From assembly GCF_000341225.1 (NCBI RefSeq), contig NZ_ANAC01000012.1:62001-126000 (forward strand): 64,000 bases of DNA, written 5' to 3'. Of this stretch, positions 50,755-58,963 are shown one piece after another. Position numbers and translations under genes: made by a program. The notes beneath the pieces are model-generated. The model worked only from the letters and a program-made list of their open reading frames with translations. It did no database searches and had not been told where the DNA came from. The stretch comes from Nocardiopsis alba DSM 43377 (GTDB lineage: Bacteria; Actinomycetota; Actinomycetes; Streptosporangiales; Streptosporangiaceae). Numbering within the stretch: position 1 is the first letter of the stretch; every line of letters begins with the position of its first letter.

Positions 50755-51072
50755 ATGAGGAAGTGGTGGAAGACCCTGGGGCTGGCCGCGTTCGTGGGTG
50801 TGGCGGCCACCGGAGCGGCGATCGCCCGGGCCGAGCGCCGACGCCGTGCCTACACCCCCGACCAGGTCAGGGAACGTCTGCACGAACGCGTGGCTCTGGC
50901 CCGCGCGGCCGGAGCGGACACGGAGGGCGCCGGGGCCGCCCCCGTCGCGCGCGGCGGCGCCGGGCCCCTTCGAGAGCGTCGGGAGACGCTTCGGACCCGG
51001 GCCGCGAGGACGCCTCCGGTGGCCGGTATCGGCCGCCTGCTCCGTCGGATCGATCCCCGACGGCGCGGGTGA
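50755..51072 (+). CDS. Small membrane-anchored basic protein, unknown
   Basis: A 105-residue protein with one N-terminal hydrophobic helix (about residues 7-24), then an Arg/Ala-rich soluble tail (ERRRRAYTPDQVRERLHERV). TAGCGT at 50743-50748 lies six bases before the ATG, the typical geometry of an actinomycete leaderless gene. Recognised by signal and codon use rather than by family; function unknown. Confidence 0.6.
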   Translation: MRKWWKTLGLAAFVGVAATGAAIARAERRRRAYTPDQVRERLHERVALARAAGADTEGAGAAPVARGGAGPLRERRETLRTRAARTPPVAGIGRLLRRIDPRRRG

Positions 51073-51090
51073 GGCGCGGCACCGGTCCGG

Positions 51091-52470
51091 TCAGAGCGTC
51101 CTGCCCAGGAACCCGACCTTCTCCAACAGGGTGATGTGATCGGTCCCCAGGGTGTCCAGGAAGGCGATGACGTCCCGATGCGGGGCCCGGTGCAGCGGCG
51201 CGCTGGTGCGCACCAGCCCCACCTGGGACAGGCCCTCGCCGCCCAGACGGGAGGAGGGGGTGGCGGGCGGGCGGACGCTGTACAGGCGCCACGCGCTGCC
51301 TCGGGGGGCCGAGGCGAGCAGCATCGTCGGTCTGCTCCACACCAACAGCGCCCACGCCTTGGGGCCCTGGGCGTGGACCATGACCGGCGCGTCGCCCTCC
51401 GCCACGAGCTCGGCGATCCGGGCGGCCACCGGAACCGGGTTGGTGAAGTTCCCGCGCACACGGTGGATCCCGGAGTCGAACTCCAGGGTCCAGCCCGACG
51501 CCTCCACCTCCGCGGCCACCTCGGATTCCCGACCCTCCTCCGTTACCGGAGTGACGGGGGCCGGCGGCGGATCGGCGGCGACGATCGCCCCCAGGACGAG
51601 CCCGGCCTCGGCCGGACGGACCAGGGAACGCGGGTGGGAGCCGATGGTCAGCGCCGAACGCCTTCCGTCCACCGCCCACTCGACGAGACCGCCGTGTCGG
51701 GGGACCCCGTCGGGCACCCGGCGCGGCTCGGCCCGGATCCCGATCTCCTCCAGGCTCCGCAGGGCCGCCTCGACGTCCTCCACGGGCCAGTCGTCGGGAG
51801 CACCGAGCACCACCGAGGTCGGCGACAGGCGTCCGGTCAGGGCGCGCAGGGCCTCGGGATCGGCGCCGCGCAGCGGCGCGTACAGGCACAGCTCGTCCAC
51901 CGGCCCCTCGGGCAACCGGTCGATCAAGGGGCCGTCGATGTTGTGCGCCACCCGGGTCGGGTCCTCCAACGGGCAGGACAGCACAAGGTCCTCCAGCCGG
52001 TCGGCGAACCCGTTCAAGTGGGCGGCCATCGGGGCGGGGACCGGGCCGGTGGCGGCGCGCTCGCGCAGCCAGGAGCCCAGGTCGGCGAAGGCCCACGGCA
52101 CCCCTTCGGGCCCGCCGCGCAGCACCGACCACGGTCGACGGTCCAGGTCCAGGCCCGGGGCGCCGCCGCCGAAGGCGGCCACGACGTGTTCGTCGCCCAC
52201 CAGCAGCACGAGCTCGGGCAGCGGGTCGGGGCCGGAGCGTTCGATCAGGGCGAGGGAGCGTTCGGGGCGGAAGACGGCCGCGGGTTCGGTCCCGGGGGCG
52301 GCGGCGCCGAGCACGGCCACCGAGGCCTCCATCTCCCGCGCGGCCGGAACGACGTTCCGCTCCACTTCGGGAAGGTCGGGTTCGGAGCCGATCAGCAGGA
52401 ACCCGCGCAGGGCGGCCCCGTCGGTACGGGAGGACCACTCGCGCAGAAGGGCGAGCGGAGAGACGGACAC
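51091..52470 (-). CDS. Uncharacterised 459-residue soluble protein
   Basis: I do not recognise this family. It has no signal peptide or membrane helix. It starts MSVSPLALLREWSSRTDG and contains alternating beta/alpha segments such as LLIGSEPDLPEVERNVVPAAREM, VLLVGDEHVVAAFGGG and VDELCLYAPLRGADPEALRAL. A histidine in VAHNIDGPLIDRL, with the repeat-like domain layout, faintly recalls phospholipase D-like proteins, but no HKD motif is intact. The GTG start has GAGG six bases upstream. Codon bias is that of a real gene. Confidence 0.7.
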   Translation of the reverse strand: MSVSPLALLREWSSRTDGAALRGFLLIGSEPDLPEVERNVVPAAREMEASVAVLGAAAPGTEPAAVFRPERSLALIERSGPDPLPELVLLVGDEHVVAAFGGGAPGLDLDRRPWSVLRGGPEGVPWAFADLGSWLRERAATGPVPAPMAAHLNGFADRLEDLVLSCPLEDPTRVAHNIDGPLIDRLPEGPVDELCLYAPLRGADPEALRALTGRLSPTSVVLGAPDDWPVEDVEAALRSLEEIGIRAEPRRVPDGVPRHGGLVEWAVDGRRSALTIGSHPRSLVRPAEAGLVLGAIVAADPPPAPVTPVTEEGRESEVAAEVEASGWTLEFDSGIHRVRGNFTNPVPVAARIAELVAEGDAPVMVHAQGPKAWALLVWSRPTMLLASAPRGSAWRLYSVRPPATPSSRLGGEGLSQVGLVRTSAPLHRAPHRDVIAFLDTLGTDHITLLEKVGFLGRTL

Positions 52471-52607
52471 GAGAACCTCATCTCACTACCGGAAAGGGTC
52501 CCGAGTCTAGTGGAGGCGCGGCCGCGAGAAGGAGCGGACCCCGTAGGAGGGCGTGAATCCCACCCCCGTGCGCCGGACCCGTCGGGAAGTGCGACGATGT
52601 GAGGACG

Positions 52608-53180
52608 ATGTCCGAGAACCGACCGTGCCGACCGCTGCGCTCCGGGGTGTTCACCCTGGTGTGCGCGAGCCTGTCCGCGATCGGACACGCGGTCGGGTCG
52701 GGGCACGACGTCCCCCTCCTCGGTCTTCTGCTCGGCGGCGCCGTCGTCCTGGCCACCGCCTGGGCGGCCTCCGCGCGCCGACTGGGTCTGTGGGAGTTGA
52801 CCGCCTGGATGCTGTGGGGCCAGTTCGCCCTGCACGTGACCTTCAGCGCCGCCCAGGGCTGGGGCGTCGGTCACCAGGACCATCTCGGCGCCTCCCTCCA
52901 ACAGGAACCGATGTCGGCCTGGGCGATGATCACGATGCACGTGGTCATGGCCCTGGTCAGCTCCTGGTGGCTGCGTCTGGGCGAGAACGCCCTCTTCGCC
53001 TTCCTCCACTTCATGGCGCTGTCCCTGGTGCCGCTGCTCCTGGTGGTGGGGGCCGTCCCCGCGCCGAGGACACCGTCCTCCACGGCGCCGGCCCCGGTCG
53101 ACGAGCCCCGTCGTCCCGACACCTTCTGTCTGCGGCACACCCGTGTTCTGAGAGGACCGCCTCCGGTGCTCGCGGCCTGA
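52608..53180 (+). CDS. Polytopic membrane protein of copper cluster, unknown
   Basis: The 190-residue protein has about five hydrophobic helices and several His and Met residues facing them (HAVGSGHD, FALHVTFSAAQGWGVGHQDH, MITMHVVMALVSSWW), suggesting a metal or haem role. A short Pro-rich cytoplasmic tail follows. Similar small polytopic proteins occur beside Sco and PCu(A)C genes in actinomycetes. The ATG at 52608 is preferred over one three codons earlier. Function inferred only from neighbours. Confidence 0.65.
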   Translation: MSENRPCRPLRSGVFTLVCASLSAIGHAVGSGHDVPLLGLLLGGAVVLATAWAASARRLGLWELTAWMLWGQFALHVTFSAAQGWGVGHQDHLGASLQQEPMSAWAMITMHVVMALVSSWWLRLGENALFAFLHFMALSLVPLLLVVGAVPAPRTPSSTAPAPVDEPRRPDTFCLRHTRVLRGPPPVLAA

Positions 53181-53405
53181 CCAGGGGCGGTCCGAGACCG
53201 CTCCCGCACCCGTGCGCCCTCTTCGGCGCCCTCGTGCGGTCGCCGGGTGTCTCCGCACCCGGGCGGATCCGCCCCCTCGGCCGGTCGCCTCCCGCGTCCC
53301 CGCGGTGCGTCGCGCACCGCAGCCCACAGAACCGCGATCCCGGAGCGAGGACCATCGGCGTCCCTCCTCCGGACGGTCGCGCGCGGTGACAGAAGGACCG
53401 TGAAG

Positions 53406-53978
53406 ATGATCGACGGCATCGACGTCGGTCGTGCCCCGAACGAGGAGCACACCGATCTGAGCCGGCTCGCGCTCAACGCCGGCAGGGGAGCCCCGGGTGC
53501 GATGGACACCCTGTTCACGCTCACCCGCGACGACGTGACCCGCTATATCGCCCGACGGGTGGACCCCGGCTGGGTGGAGGACCTGACCCAGGAGACCTTC
53601 TCCCGGGCCGTGCGCTCCCTGCCCCGCTACGCGGGCCGTTCCCCCGTCCGCGCCTGGCTGCTCTCGGTGGCCCGGCACACCGTGGTCGACCGCTACCGGG
53701 CCGTGGGGCGCACGCCCCGCACCGACCCGGTCGACGACTGGGAGCGGTCGCTCGGCACGACGGCGGCAGCCCCGGACCGTTTCGACGAGTACATCGCCCT
53801 GCTCGACCTGGTGGACGAACTGCCCGAGGACCGGCGCACCGCCTTCGTCCTCACCCAGGTGCGTCGCCTGTCCTACGCCGAGACCGCGGCGCTCACCGGG
53901 GTCCCGGTCGGCACCGTCCGCTCCCGTGTGGCGCGTGGACGCCGGGACCTGATCCGTCTGCTCCGGGAGGCCGCGTGA
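53406..53978 (+). CDS. ECF RNA polymerase sigma factor
   Basis: The 190-residue protein has sigma region 2 (WVEDLTQETFSRAVRSLPRY and VRAWLLSVARHTVVDRYR) and region 4 (LPEDRRTAFVLTQVRRLSYAE and VPVGTVRSRVARGRRDLIRLL) separated by a short linker. No anti-sigma gene is adjacent: the next gene, 53 bp downstream, encodes Sco. It may therefore direct transcription of the copper-handling genes. The ATG at 53406 has AAGGA eight bases upstream. Confidence 0.93.
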   Translation: MIDGIDVGRAPNEEHTDLSRLALNAGRGAPGAMDTLFTLTRDDVTRYIARRVDPGWVEDLTQETFSRAVRSLPRYAGRSPVRAWLLSVARHTVVDRYRAVGRTPRTDPVDDWERSLGTTAAAPDRFDEYIALLDLVDELPEDRRTAFVLTQVRRLSYAETAALTGVPVGTVRSRVARGRRDLIRLLREAA

Positions 53979-54031
53979 CCTCCCGAACCGCCCACGGCCG
54001 AACGTCGGCCGCGAACCCGAGGAGAACCTCC

Positions 54032-54643
54032 GTGACCGCACTCACGACCCGAGCGGCCCTGGCCGCCACCGCCGTCCTGCTGGCCGCCACCGCCTGTTCG
54101 TCGGGCACCGACCTCGCCGACGTCGACTACTACCTCGACCTGTCCGACGACCCGATGCCCGCCTCGGACATGGAGCTGTCCACGCTGGAGGGCGACCCCT
54201 GGCGGTTCACCGACGTCGCCGACGACCGGCTCACCCTGCTCTTCTTCGGCTACACGAGCTGCCCGGACGTGTGCCCCATGACCATGGCCGAGATCTCCCT
54301 GGCCCTGGAGAACGCGGAGGCCGACGCCGACGACTTCGACGTGGTGATGGTCACCAGCGACCCCGCGCGCGACACCGGCGAGCAGCTCCGCTCCTGGCTG
54401 GACCGGTTCGACCCCGACTTCCAGGGGGTGCGCGGCGACATCGACGTCACCGTAGAGGCGGCCCTGGACTACGGCGTGCCCATCGAGGCGCCTCAGGAGA
54501 CCGACGGCGAGTACCTGGTCTCCCACGGCGGCCGGATCGTCGTGCTGACCCCCGACGGTGAGGCCGCGGGGCTGTTCGAGGAGGGCGTCGAGGCCGACGA
54601 CATCGCCGAACTGCTGCCGGTCCTGAGCGGGGAACTGCTGTGA
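54032..54643 (+). CDS. Sco1/SenC/PrrC family copper-binding lipoprotein
   Basis: The 203-residue lipoprotein has the lipobox LAATAC (Cys22) and a thioredoxin-fold domain with the copper-binding C-x3-C in YTSCPDVCPM and the distal His in YLVSHGGRIV. Sco proteins deliver copper to cytochrome oxidase or other extracytoplasmic cuproenzymes. I chose GTG at 54032 (GAGGAG upstream, classical signal peptide) over the GTG at 53975. It lies between the ECF sigma gene and the coupled Dyp peroxidase gene. Confidence 0.92.
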   Translation: MTALTTRAALAATAVLLAATACSSGTDLADVDYYLDLSDDPMPASDMELSTLEGDPWRFTDVADDRLTLLFFGYTSCPDVCPMTMAEISLALENAEADADDFDVVMVTSDPARDTGEQLRSWLDRFDPDFQGVRGDIDVTVEAALDYGVPIEAPQETDGEYLVSHGGRIVVLTPDGEAAGLFEEGVEADDIAELLPVLSGELL

Positions 54644-55878
54644 CCGAGGGGCCCTCCCGACGTGGACTGTTCGCCGGCGCGGGGGCGGCCGGGGCGGTGG
54701 GTCTGGTCGCCGGAGGGCTGTTCGGCGCGGGCGCGATCAGGGGTTCCTCCGAGCCCGACCCCGCGCGGGAACTGATGCTCGCCGCGGGCGGGCCCGCCGA
54801 GGGCCTCGTGCCCGCGCTGCGGACCCCGACCCCCGCTCACGTGCACGTGGTCGCCGTCGACCTGACCGCCGACACCCCCTCCGCCGTGGCCGCGCAGGCC
54901 CGGACGGTTCTGGAGGAATGGCACGATCGGGCCCGGGAACTGCACGAGAGCGGTCTCGCGTCGGTCGTCGAGGGAGCGCCCACCCAGGGGCTGCGTCCGG
55001 CCTCCCTGGGCGTCACCCTCGGTCTGGGGCCGAGTCTGTTGGAACGCGCGGGGCTGGAGGATCGTCGGCCCGAGGCCCTGGCCGATCCACCCGCCTTCGA
55101 CACCGACCGGCTCGACCCGGCCCTGTGCGGCGGCGACCTGATGCTGCACGTGGGCGCCGAGGATCCGGTGGTGGTCGGCTCCGCCGTGCGCCACCTGCTC
55201 GGTCGGGTACGAGAGCACACCCGTGTCCGCTGGTCACTGCCGGGCTTCCAACGTTCGGCGGCGGCCGCCGAGGACCCCTCCGCGACGCCGCGCAACCTCA
55301 TGGGGCAGATCGATGGAACGGTCAACCCGTCCCCGGGGGAGGCGGTGTTCTCCCCACAGGTGCTGGCCTCCCACACCGACCCCGCCGAGGAGTGGATGGA
55401 CGGCGGTACCTACGTGGTGGTGCGCCGCATCCGCATGCTCCTGGACGACTGGTTCGACCTGTCGAAGGGGGAACGCGAACGCGTGGTGGGGCGGCGCCTC
55501 GACGACGGGGCTCCGCTGGGCGGGGAACGGGAGGAGGACCTGCCCGATCTGTCCGCCCGTGACGAGGACGGTGAGCCGGTGATCCCCGCCGACGCCCACA
55601 TCCGGCTGGCCGGCTCCGAGAGCACCATGGGCGCGCGCATGCTCCGCCGCGGCTTCAACTACGACCTGGGCCTGGACGCGGACGGTGAGCCCGATACGGG
55701 GCTGCTGTTCACCGCCTGGCAGGGCGATCCGAACACCGGCTTCACGGCGGTGCAGCGGCGGCTGGACGAGGGTGGCGACGCGCTCAACAGGTACGTCCGC
55801 CACGAGGGGAGCGCCGTGTTCGCGGTGCCCCCGCTCCGGGACGACGAACCGTTCGTCTCCCACGGGCTGTGGACGTGA
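54640..55878 (+). CDS. Dyp-type peroxidase with Tat signal (EfeB/DtpA-like)
   Basis: The 412-residue haem peroxidase begins with a Tat motif SRRGLFAGAGAAGAVGLVAGG. It has the family GxxDG motif in MGQIDGT near residue 223 and the proximal haem His in ADAHIRLAGSEST near residue 320. The GTG overlaps the Sco stop by four bases. In Streptomyces a Dyp peroxidase (DtpA), Sco and ECuC work together in copper trafficking and maturation of a copper oxidase; this order suggests the same role. Confidence 0.92.
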   Translation: MTEGPSRRGLFAGAGAAGAVGLVAGGLFGAGAIRGSSEPDPARELMLAAGGPAEGLVPALRTPTPAHVHVVAVDLTADTPSAVAAQARTVLEEWHDRARELHESGLASVVEGAPTQGLRPASLGVTLGLGPSLLERAGLEDRRPEALADPPAFDTDRLDPALCGGDLMLHVGAEDPVVVGSAVRHLLGRVREHTRVRWSLPGFQRSAAAAEDPSATPRNLMGQIDGTVNPSPGEAVFSPQVLASHTDPAEEWMDGGTYVVVRRIRMLLDDWFDLSKGERERVVGRRLDDGAPLGGEREEDLPDLSARDEDGEPVIPADAHIRLAGSESTMGARMLRRGFNYDLGLDADGEPDTGLLFTAWQGDPNTGFTAVQRRLDEGGDALNRYVRHEGSAVFAVPPLRDDEPFVSHGLWT

Positions 55879-56000
55879 ACGGGCGGCACCGCCCCGCCGT
55901 GAGGGGCCTCACGCGAGGAGACGGCGGGCGGTGGGAACCCGGGAGGGTCGGACGGCGACTCCCGAAGACGACGGACGAACACGAAAGACGGAGGAACGAC

Positions 56001-56561
56001 ATGCGTCACGAGCGGGTACGCGGACTCGGCGGGGTCATTCCGGCCGCCCTGGCCCTGGTGCTCCTGGGGAGCGCCTGCGGGACCGACGGGGAGCCCGAAC
56101 CGGAGCGGGCGGCCGTCGAGGAGGAACCGGGGGCCGGGGCCGAGGCCGGCGACCTGCTCATCACGGGCGCCTGGATGCCGGAGCCCGCCAACCCGGCCGT
56201 GGGCGTGGTCTACCTGGAGGTCTCCAACGACGCCGCGGAGGACGACGCCGTGGTCTCGGTGAGCACCGACGCCTCCGAGGACGCCGAACTGTGCCGTACC
56301 GAGACCACCGAGTCGGGCGCCTCCACGATGCGCACCGTCGAGGAGATCCCGGTCCCCGCGGGCGGCACCACCACGTTCGTGGACGGCGGCTACCACATCA
56401 TGGTCAACGACATCCCCGACCCGTTGGAGGTCGGGGACACCGTCGCCGTCACCCTCGGTTTCGCGAGTCGGACCGAGGTCGAGCTGGACGTTCCGGTGCT
56501 GGAGATGACCGGAGGTCCGAGCGGGGGCGAGGACGCCGGGGAGCACGACGGCCACCACTGA
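56001..56561 (+). CDS. PCu(A)C copper chaperone lipoprotein (ECuC-like)
   Basis: The 186-residue lipoprotein has a lipobox ending LGSAC (Cys26), an acidic linker, and a PCu(A)C domain. The M-x21-H-x-M part of the copper site is intact (STMRTVEE ... GGYHIMVND). The first ligand of the H-x10-M motif is Arg, preceded by Cys (CRTETTESGASTM). The C-terminus is His-rich (GEHDGHH). It should pass Cu(I) to Sco outside the membrane. ATG at 56001 with GGAGG six bases upstream. Its last 113 bases overlap the convergent PepSY gene. Confidence 0.88.
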   Translation: MRHERVRGLGGVIPAALALVLLGSACGTDGEPEPERAAVEEEPGAGAEAGDLLITGAWMPEPANPAVGVVYLEVSNDAAEDDAVVSVSTDASEDAELCRTETTESGASTMRTVEEIPVPAGGTTTFVDGGYHIMVNDIPDPLEVGDTVAVTLGFASRTEVELDVPVLEMTGGPSGGEDAGEHDGHH

Positions 56562-57936
56562 GGTCGCCCGCCCGCAGGCCGATCACCGTGTCCACCAGCA
56601 GGAACACCGCCAAGGACACGCCCAGGACCGGCATCGCCCACCCCAGGGCGGCCAGGAACACCACCACGGCCGTCTTGAGCGGTGGCGACAGGGCGAGGAA
56701 GGATCCGCGGGGGTGGGGCCGTCCCACCCCCGCCATCCGCTCCCGGTCCGGACGGCGCAGCCACCACGACCGGTAGCCCATCGCGATCACGTACACCAGG
56801 CCGAGGCACAGCGCCGTCAACGCGATCTGGTTGGGGATCCCGAACAGCACGCCCATGTGCGCGTCCACACCCCATCGGCTGAGTTTGGCCATGAACGGAT
56901 GGTCGGCGAAGCGCACCACGTCGACCACCTCGCCGGTGTCCTGGGCCAGGGCGGCGGAGTCGGCCTTGGTGGGCCAGGACCGTTCGATCTGCGTGACCAC
57001 GTAGGGGGAGACGTGGTCGCGGGGGAGGTCGACCGCGACGGGGCCGTCCAGCCCCGCGTCGCGCGCCCGGTCCATCACCCGGTCGATCCCCGCGTCCACG
57101 CCGGGGCTGTCCGACGAGGGTCCGGTCGCCACGGTCGGTGTGGTCCACGACAACGCCGCACGCAGATCGGTGACGTTGGCGCCCGCGTACTTCGACCAGG
57201 TCAGCCCGGTCGCCGACAGGAACAGCAGGCCCACCAGCAGCCACACTCCCACGGTCGCGTGCGCCGACACCGTGCGGGAACGCGCGGAACCCTCCCCGCG
57301 TCCGCTCCAGGGCAGCAGCGTCCGCCGCGCTCCCCGCCGTCGGGCCCGCGCCAGCCACAGCAGACAGCCGCCCAGGGCCACCGGGGCCAGCCAGCTCGCC
57401 GCCAACTCGCTGTACAGGCGGCCCACCTCGCCCAGGTGCAGCTCACGGTGGAGCAGATCGATCCAGGTCCGTGCCGGTAGGGCGCCGCTGGTGCCGTAGC
57501 TCTCGGAGATCCCCAGGACCTCGCCGCGATGGGGGTCGACGAACACGGCGGTCTGCGGCCCCTCCCGGTAGGGGACGCCCTCGACCGAGCGGTCGAGCAG
57601 CACGCGGGTGGAGTCCTCGGGGCCGGTGGCCGGTCGCACCGAGGTGGCCCGGGCCCCGGGGACCTCGTCCTCTGCCAGCCGTACCTGCTCGCTCAGGCTC
57701 AGGGAGTGCTCGGAGGCCGGCACCCGCAACAGGTCGTCGTAGAGCGCCCGCTCCACCTGCGGGGTCCACACGTACAGCAGCCCCGAGACCGCCGCCACCA
57801 GGACGAAGGGGGCGATCAGCACCCCCGCGTAGAAGTGCGCCCGCAGGATCAGCGGCCGCAGCGCCGCCCACACCCCGCGTCGCCGTTCCCGGTCCGGGCT
57901 CGGCGGCCCTCCGGCCCGTTCGTCGGTCGTCTCCAC
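56449..57936 (-). CDS. PepSY-associated transmembrane protein (PiuB-like)
   Basis: The 495-residue protein has four main helices and two PepSY-type extracytoplasmic domains. Landmarks are RAHFYAGVLIAPFVLVAAVSGLLY near residue 35, TWIDLLHRELHLGEVGRLYSELAA with family His residues, VSAHATVGVWLLVGLLFLSATGL and WGVDAHMGVLFGIPNQI. The family is linked to iron/siderophore or quinone-dependent reductase functions. I prefer the GTG at 57934-57936, with GAGGAGG upstream, to one ten codons earlier. Its 3' end runs antisense to the PCu(A)C gene. Confidence 0.87.
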   Translation of the reverse strand: METTDERAGGPPSPDRERRRGVWAALRPLILRAHFYAGVLIAPFVLVAAVSGLLYVWTPQVERALYDDLLRVPASEHSLSLSEQVRLAEDEVPGARATSVRPATGPEDSTRVLLDRSVEGVPYREGPQTAVFVDPHRGEVLGISESYGTSGALPARTWIDLLHRELHLGEVGRLYSELAASWLAPVALGGCLLWLARARRRGARRTLLPWSGRGEGSARSRTVSAHATVGVWLLVGLLFLSATGLTWSKYAGANVTDLRAALSWTTPTVATGPSSDSPGVDAGIDRVMDRARDAGLDGPVAVDLPRDHVSPYVVTQIERSWPTKADSAALAQDTGEVVDVVRFADHPFMAKLSRWGVDAHMGVLFGIPNQIALTALCLGLVYVIAMGYRSWWLRRPDRERMAGVGRPHPRGSFLALSPPLKTAVVVFLAALGWAMPVLGVSLAVFLLVDTVIGLRAGDLSGGRRAPRRPRPRSDLRSSPAPERPARPRSDSRNRG

Positions 57937-58098
57937 ACGGTCCTCCTCTTCCTCGATCTCGACCACTCACGTCGTCCTGGGGAGGCGAAGAGTTCCCGGC
58001 GGGTCGGGCGGTTCGAAAACCGGTTGCCGGGGCCGGAGACGGAACGCGAGTCTGATCCGGGCCTCTCGCGAGGAGGGGCCCGTGACGAAGGAGGAACC

Positions 58099-58944
58099 GT
58101 GAAGGACACGACCCTGGTGGTGGGCGCCACCGGCAACGTGGGCGCGCAGGTGAGACGTCTTCTCGTCGAGGCGGGCCGGCCGGTCCGGGCGTTGAGCCGA
58201 GACGTCCACCCCGAGGAGGCCGGGGTGGAGTGGGTCCGCGGGGACCTCACCGCCCCCGAGACCCTGATCCCGACCCTGGACGGGGTGGGCGCCGTCTTCC
58301 TGGTGTGGCCCGGCCTGGACACCGAATACGCGCGGGAGGTCGCCGGGATCCTCGCCGAACGGGACGCGCACGTGGCCTACCTGTCCTCGGCCGGGATCGA
58401 CGACGGACGGGACGAGCAGGCCGACCCCATCAACGCGATGCACGCCGAGGTGGAGCGGGCCCTGGACGAGAGCGGGGCGAAGGCGACCCACCTGCGCTGC
58501 ACGAGCTTCGCCGCCTCCCTGCTCGAATGGGCCGACCAGATCCGCGAGGGGCTGGTCCGCGACGTCTTCGGCGAGGCCCGCCGCACCCTGCTGCACGAAC
58601 GCGACATCGCCGAGGTCGCGGTCCGGGTCCTGGGCGAGGGCGCCCATCGGGGAGAGCGCCTCCTGCTCAGCGGACCGACCCCGCTCACCCAGGTGGAGCA
58701 GGTGCGGATCATCGCCGACACCCTCGGCACGCGGGTGCGCTTCGAAGAGGTCCCCCTCGACGAACTGCGCTCGCACATGCGGTCCGAGGGTTGGGAGGAC
58801 GCCGACATCGAGGGGATGATCACCGCCTACGCCGCGATGGTCGAGGCCGAACAGCCCGTGTGGGACACCGTGGAACGGATCACCGGACACCCGCCCCTGG
58901 GCCTGGACCGGTGGATCCTGGACCACGAGGCCGACCTGCGTTAG
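58099..58944 (+). CDS. NmrA-like NAD(P)-binding oxidoreductase
   Basis: The 281-residue atypical SDR protein begins DTTLVVGATGNVGAQVRRLL with the NmrA-type glycine motif, and has ALSRDVHPEEAGVEWVRGDL and VAYLSSAGIDDG. The SDR YxxxK is absent, as in NmrA/HSCARG-like redox sensors. A GTG start with AAGGAGG. It ends just before the convergent UvrA-like gene. Likely a redox-sensing or quinone-reducing protein; specific role unknown. Confidence 0.87.
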   Translation: MKDTTLVVGATGNVGAQVRRLLVEAGRPVRALSRDVHPEEAGVEWVRGDLTAPETLIPTLDGVGAVFLVWPGLDTEYAREVAGILAERDAHVAYLSSAGIDDGRDEQADPINAMHAEVERALDESGAKATHLRCTSFAASLLEWADQIREGLVRDVFGEARRTLLHERDIAEVAVRVLGEGAHRGERLLLSGPTPLTQVEQVRIIADTLGTRVRFEEVPLDELRSHMRSEGWEDADIEGMITAYAAMVEAEQPVWDTVERITGHPPLGLDRWILDHEADLR

Positions 58945-58963
58945 GAGAGACCGGGGAGAACGG

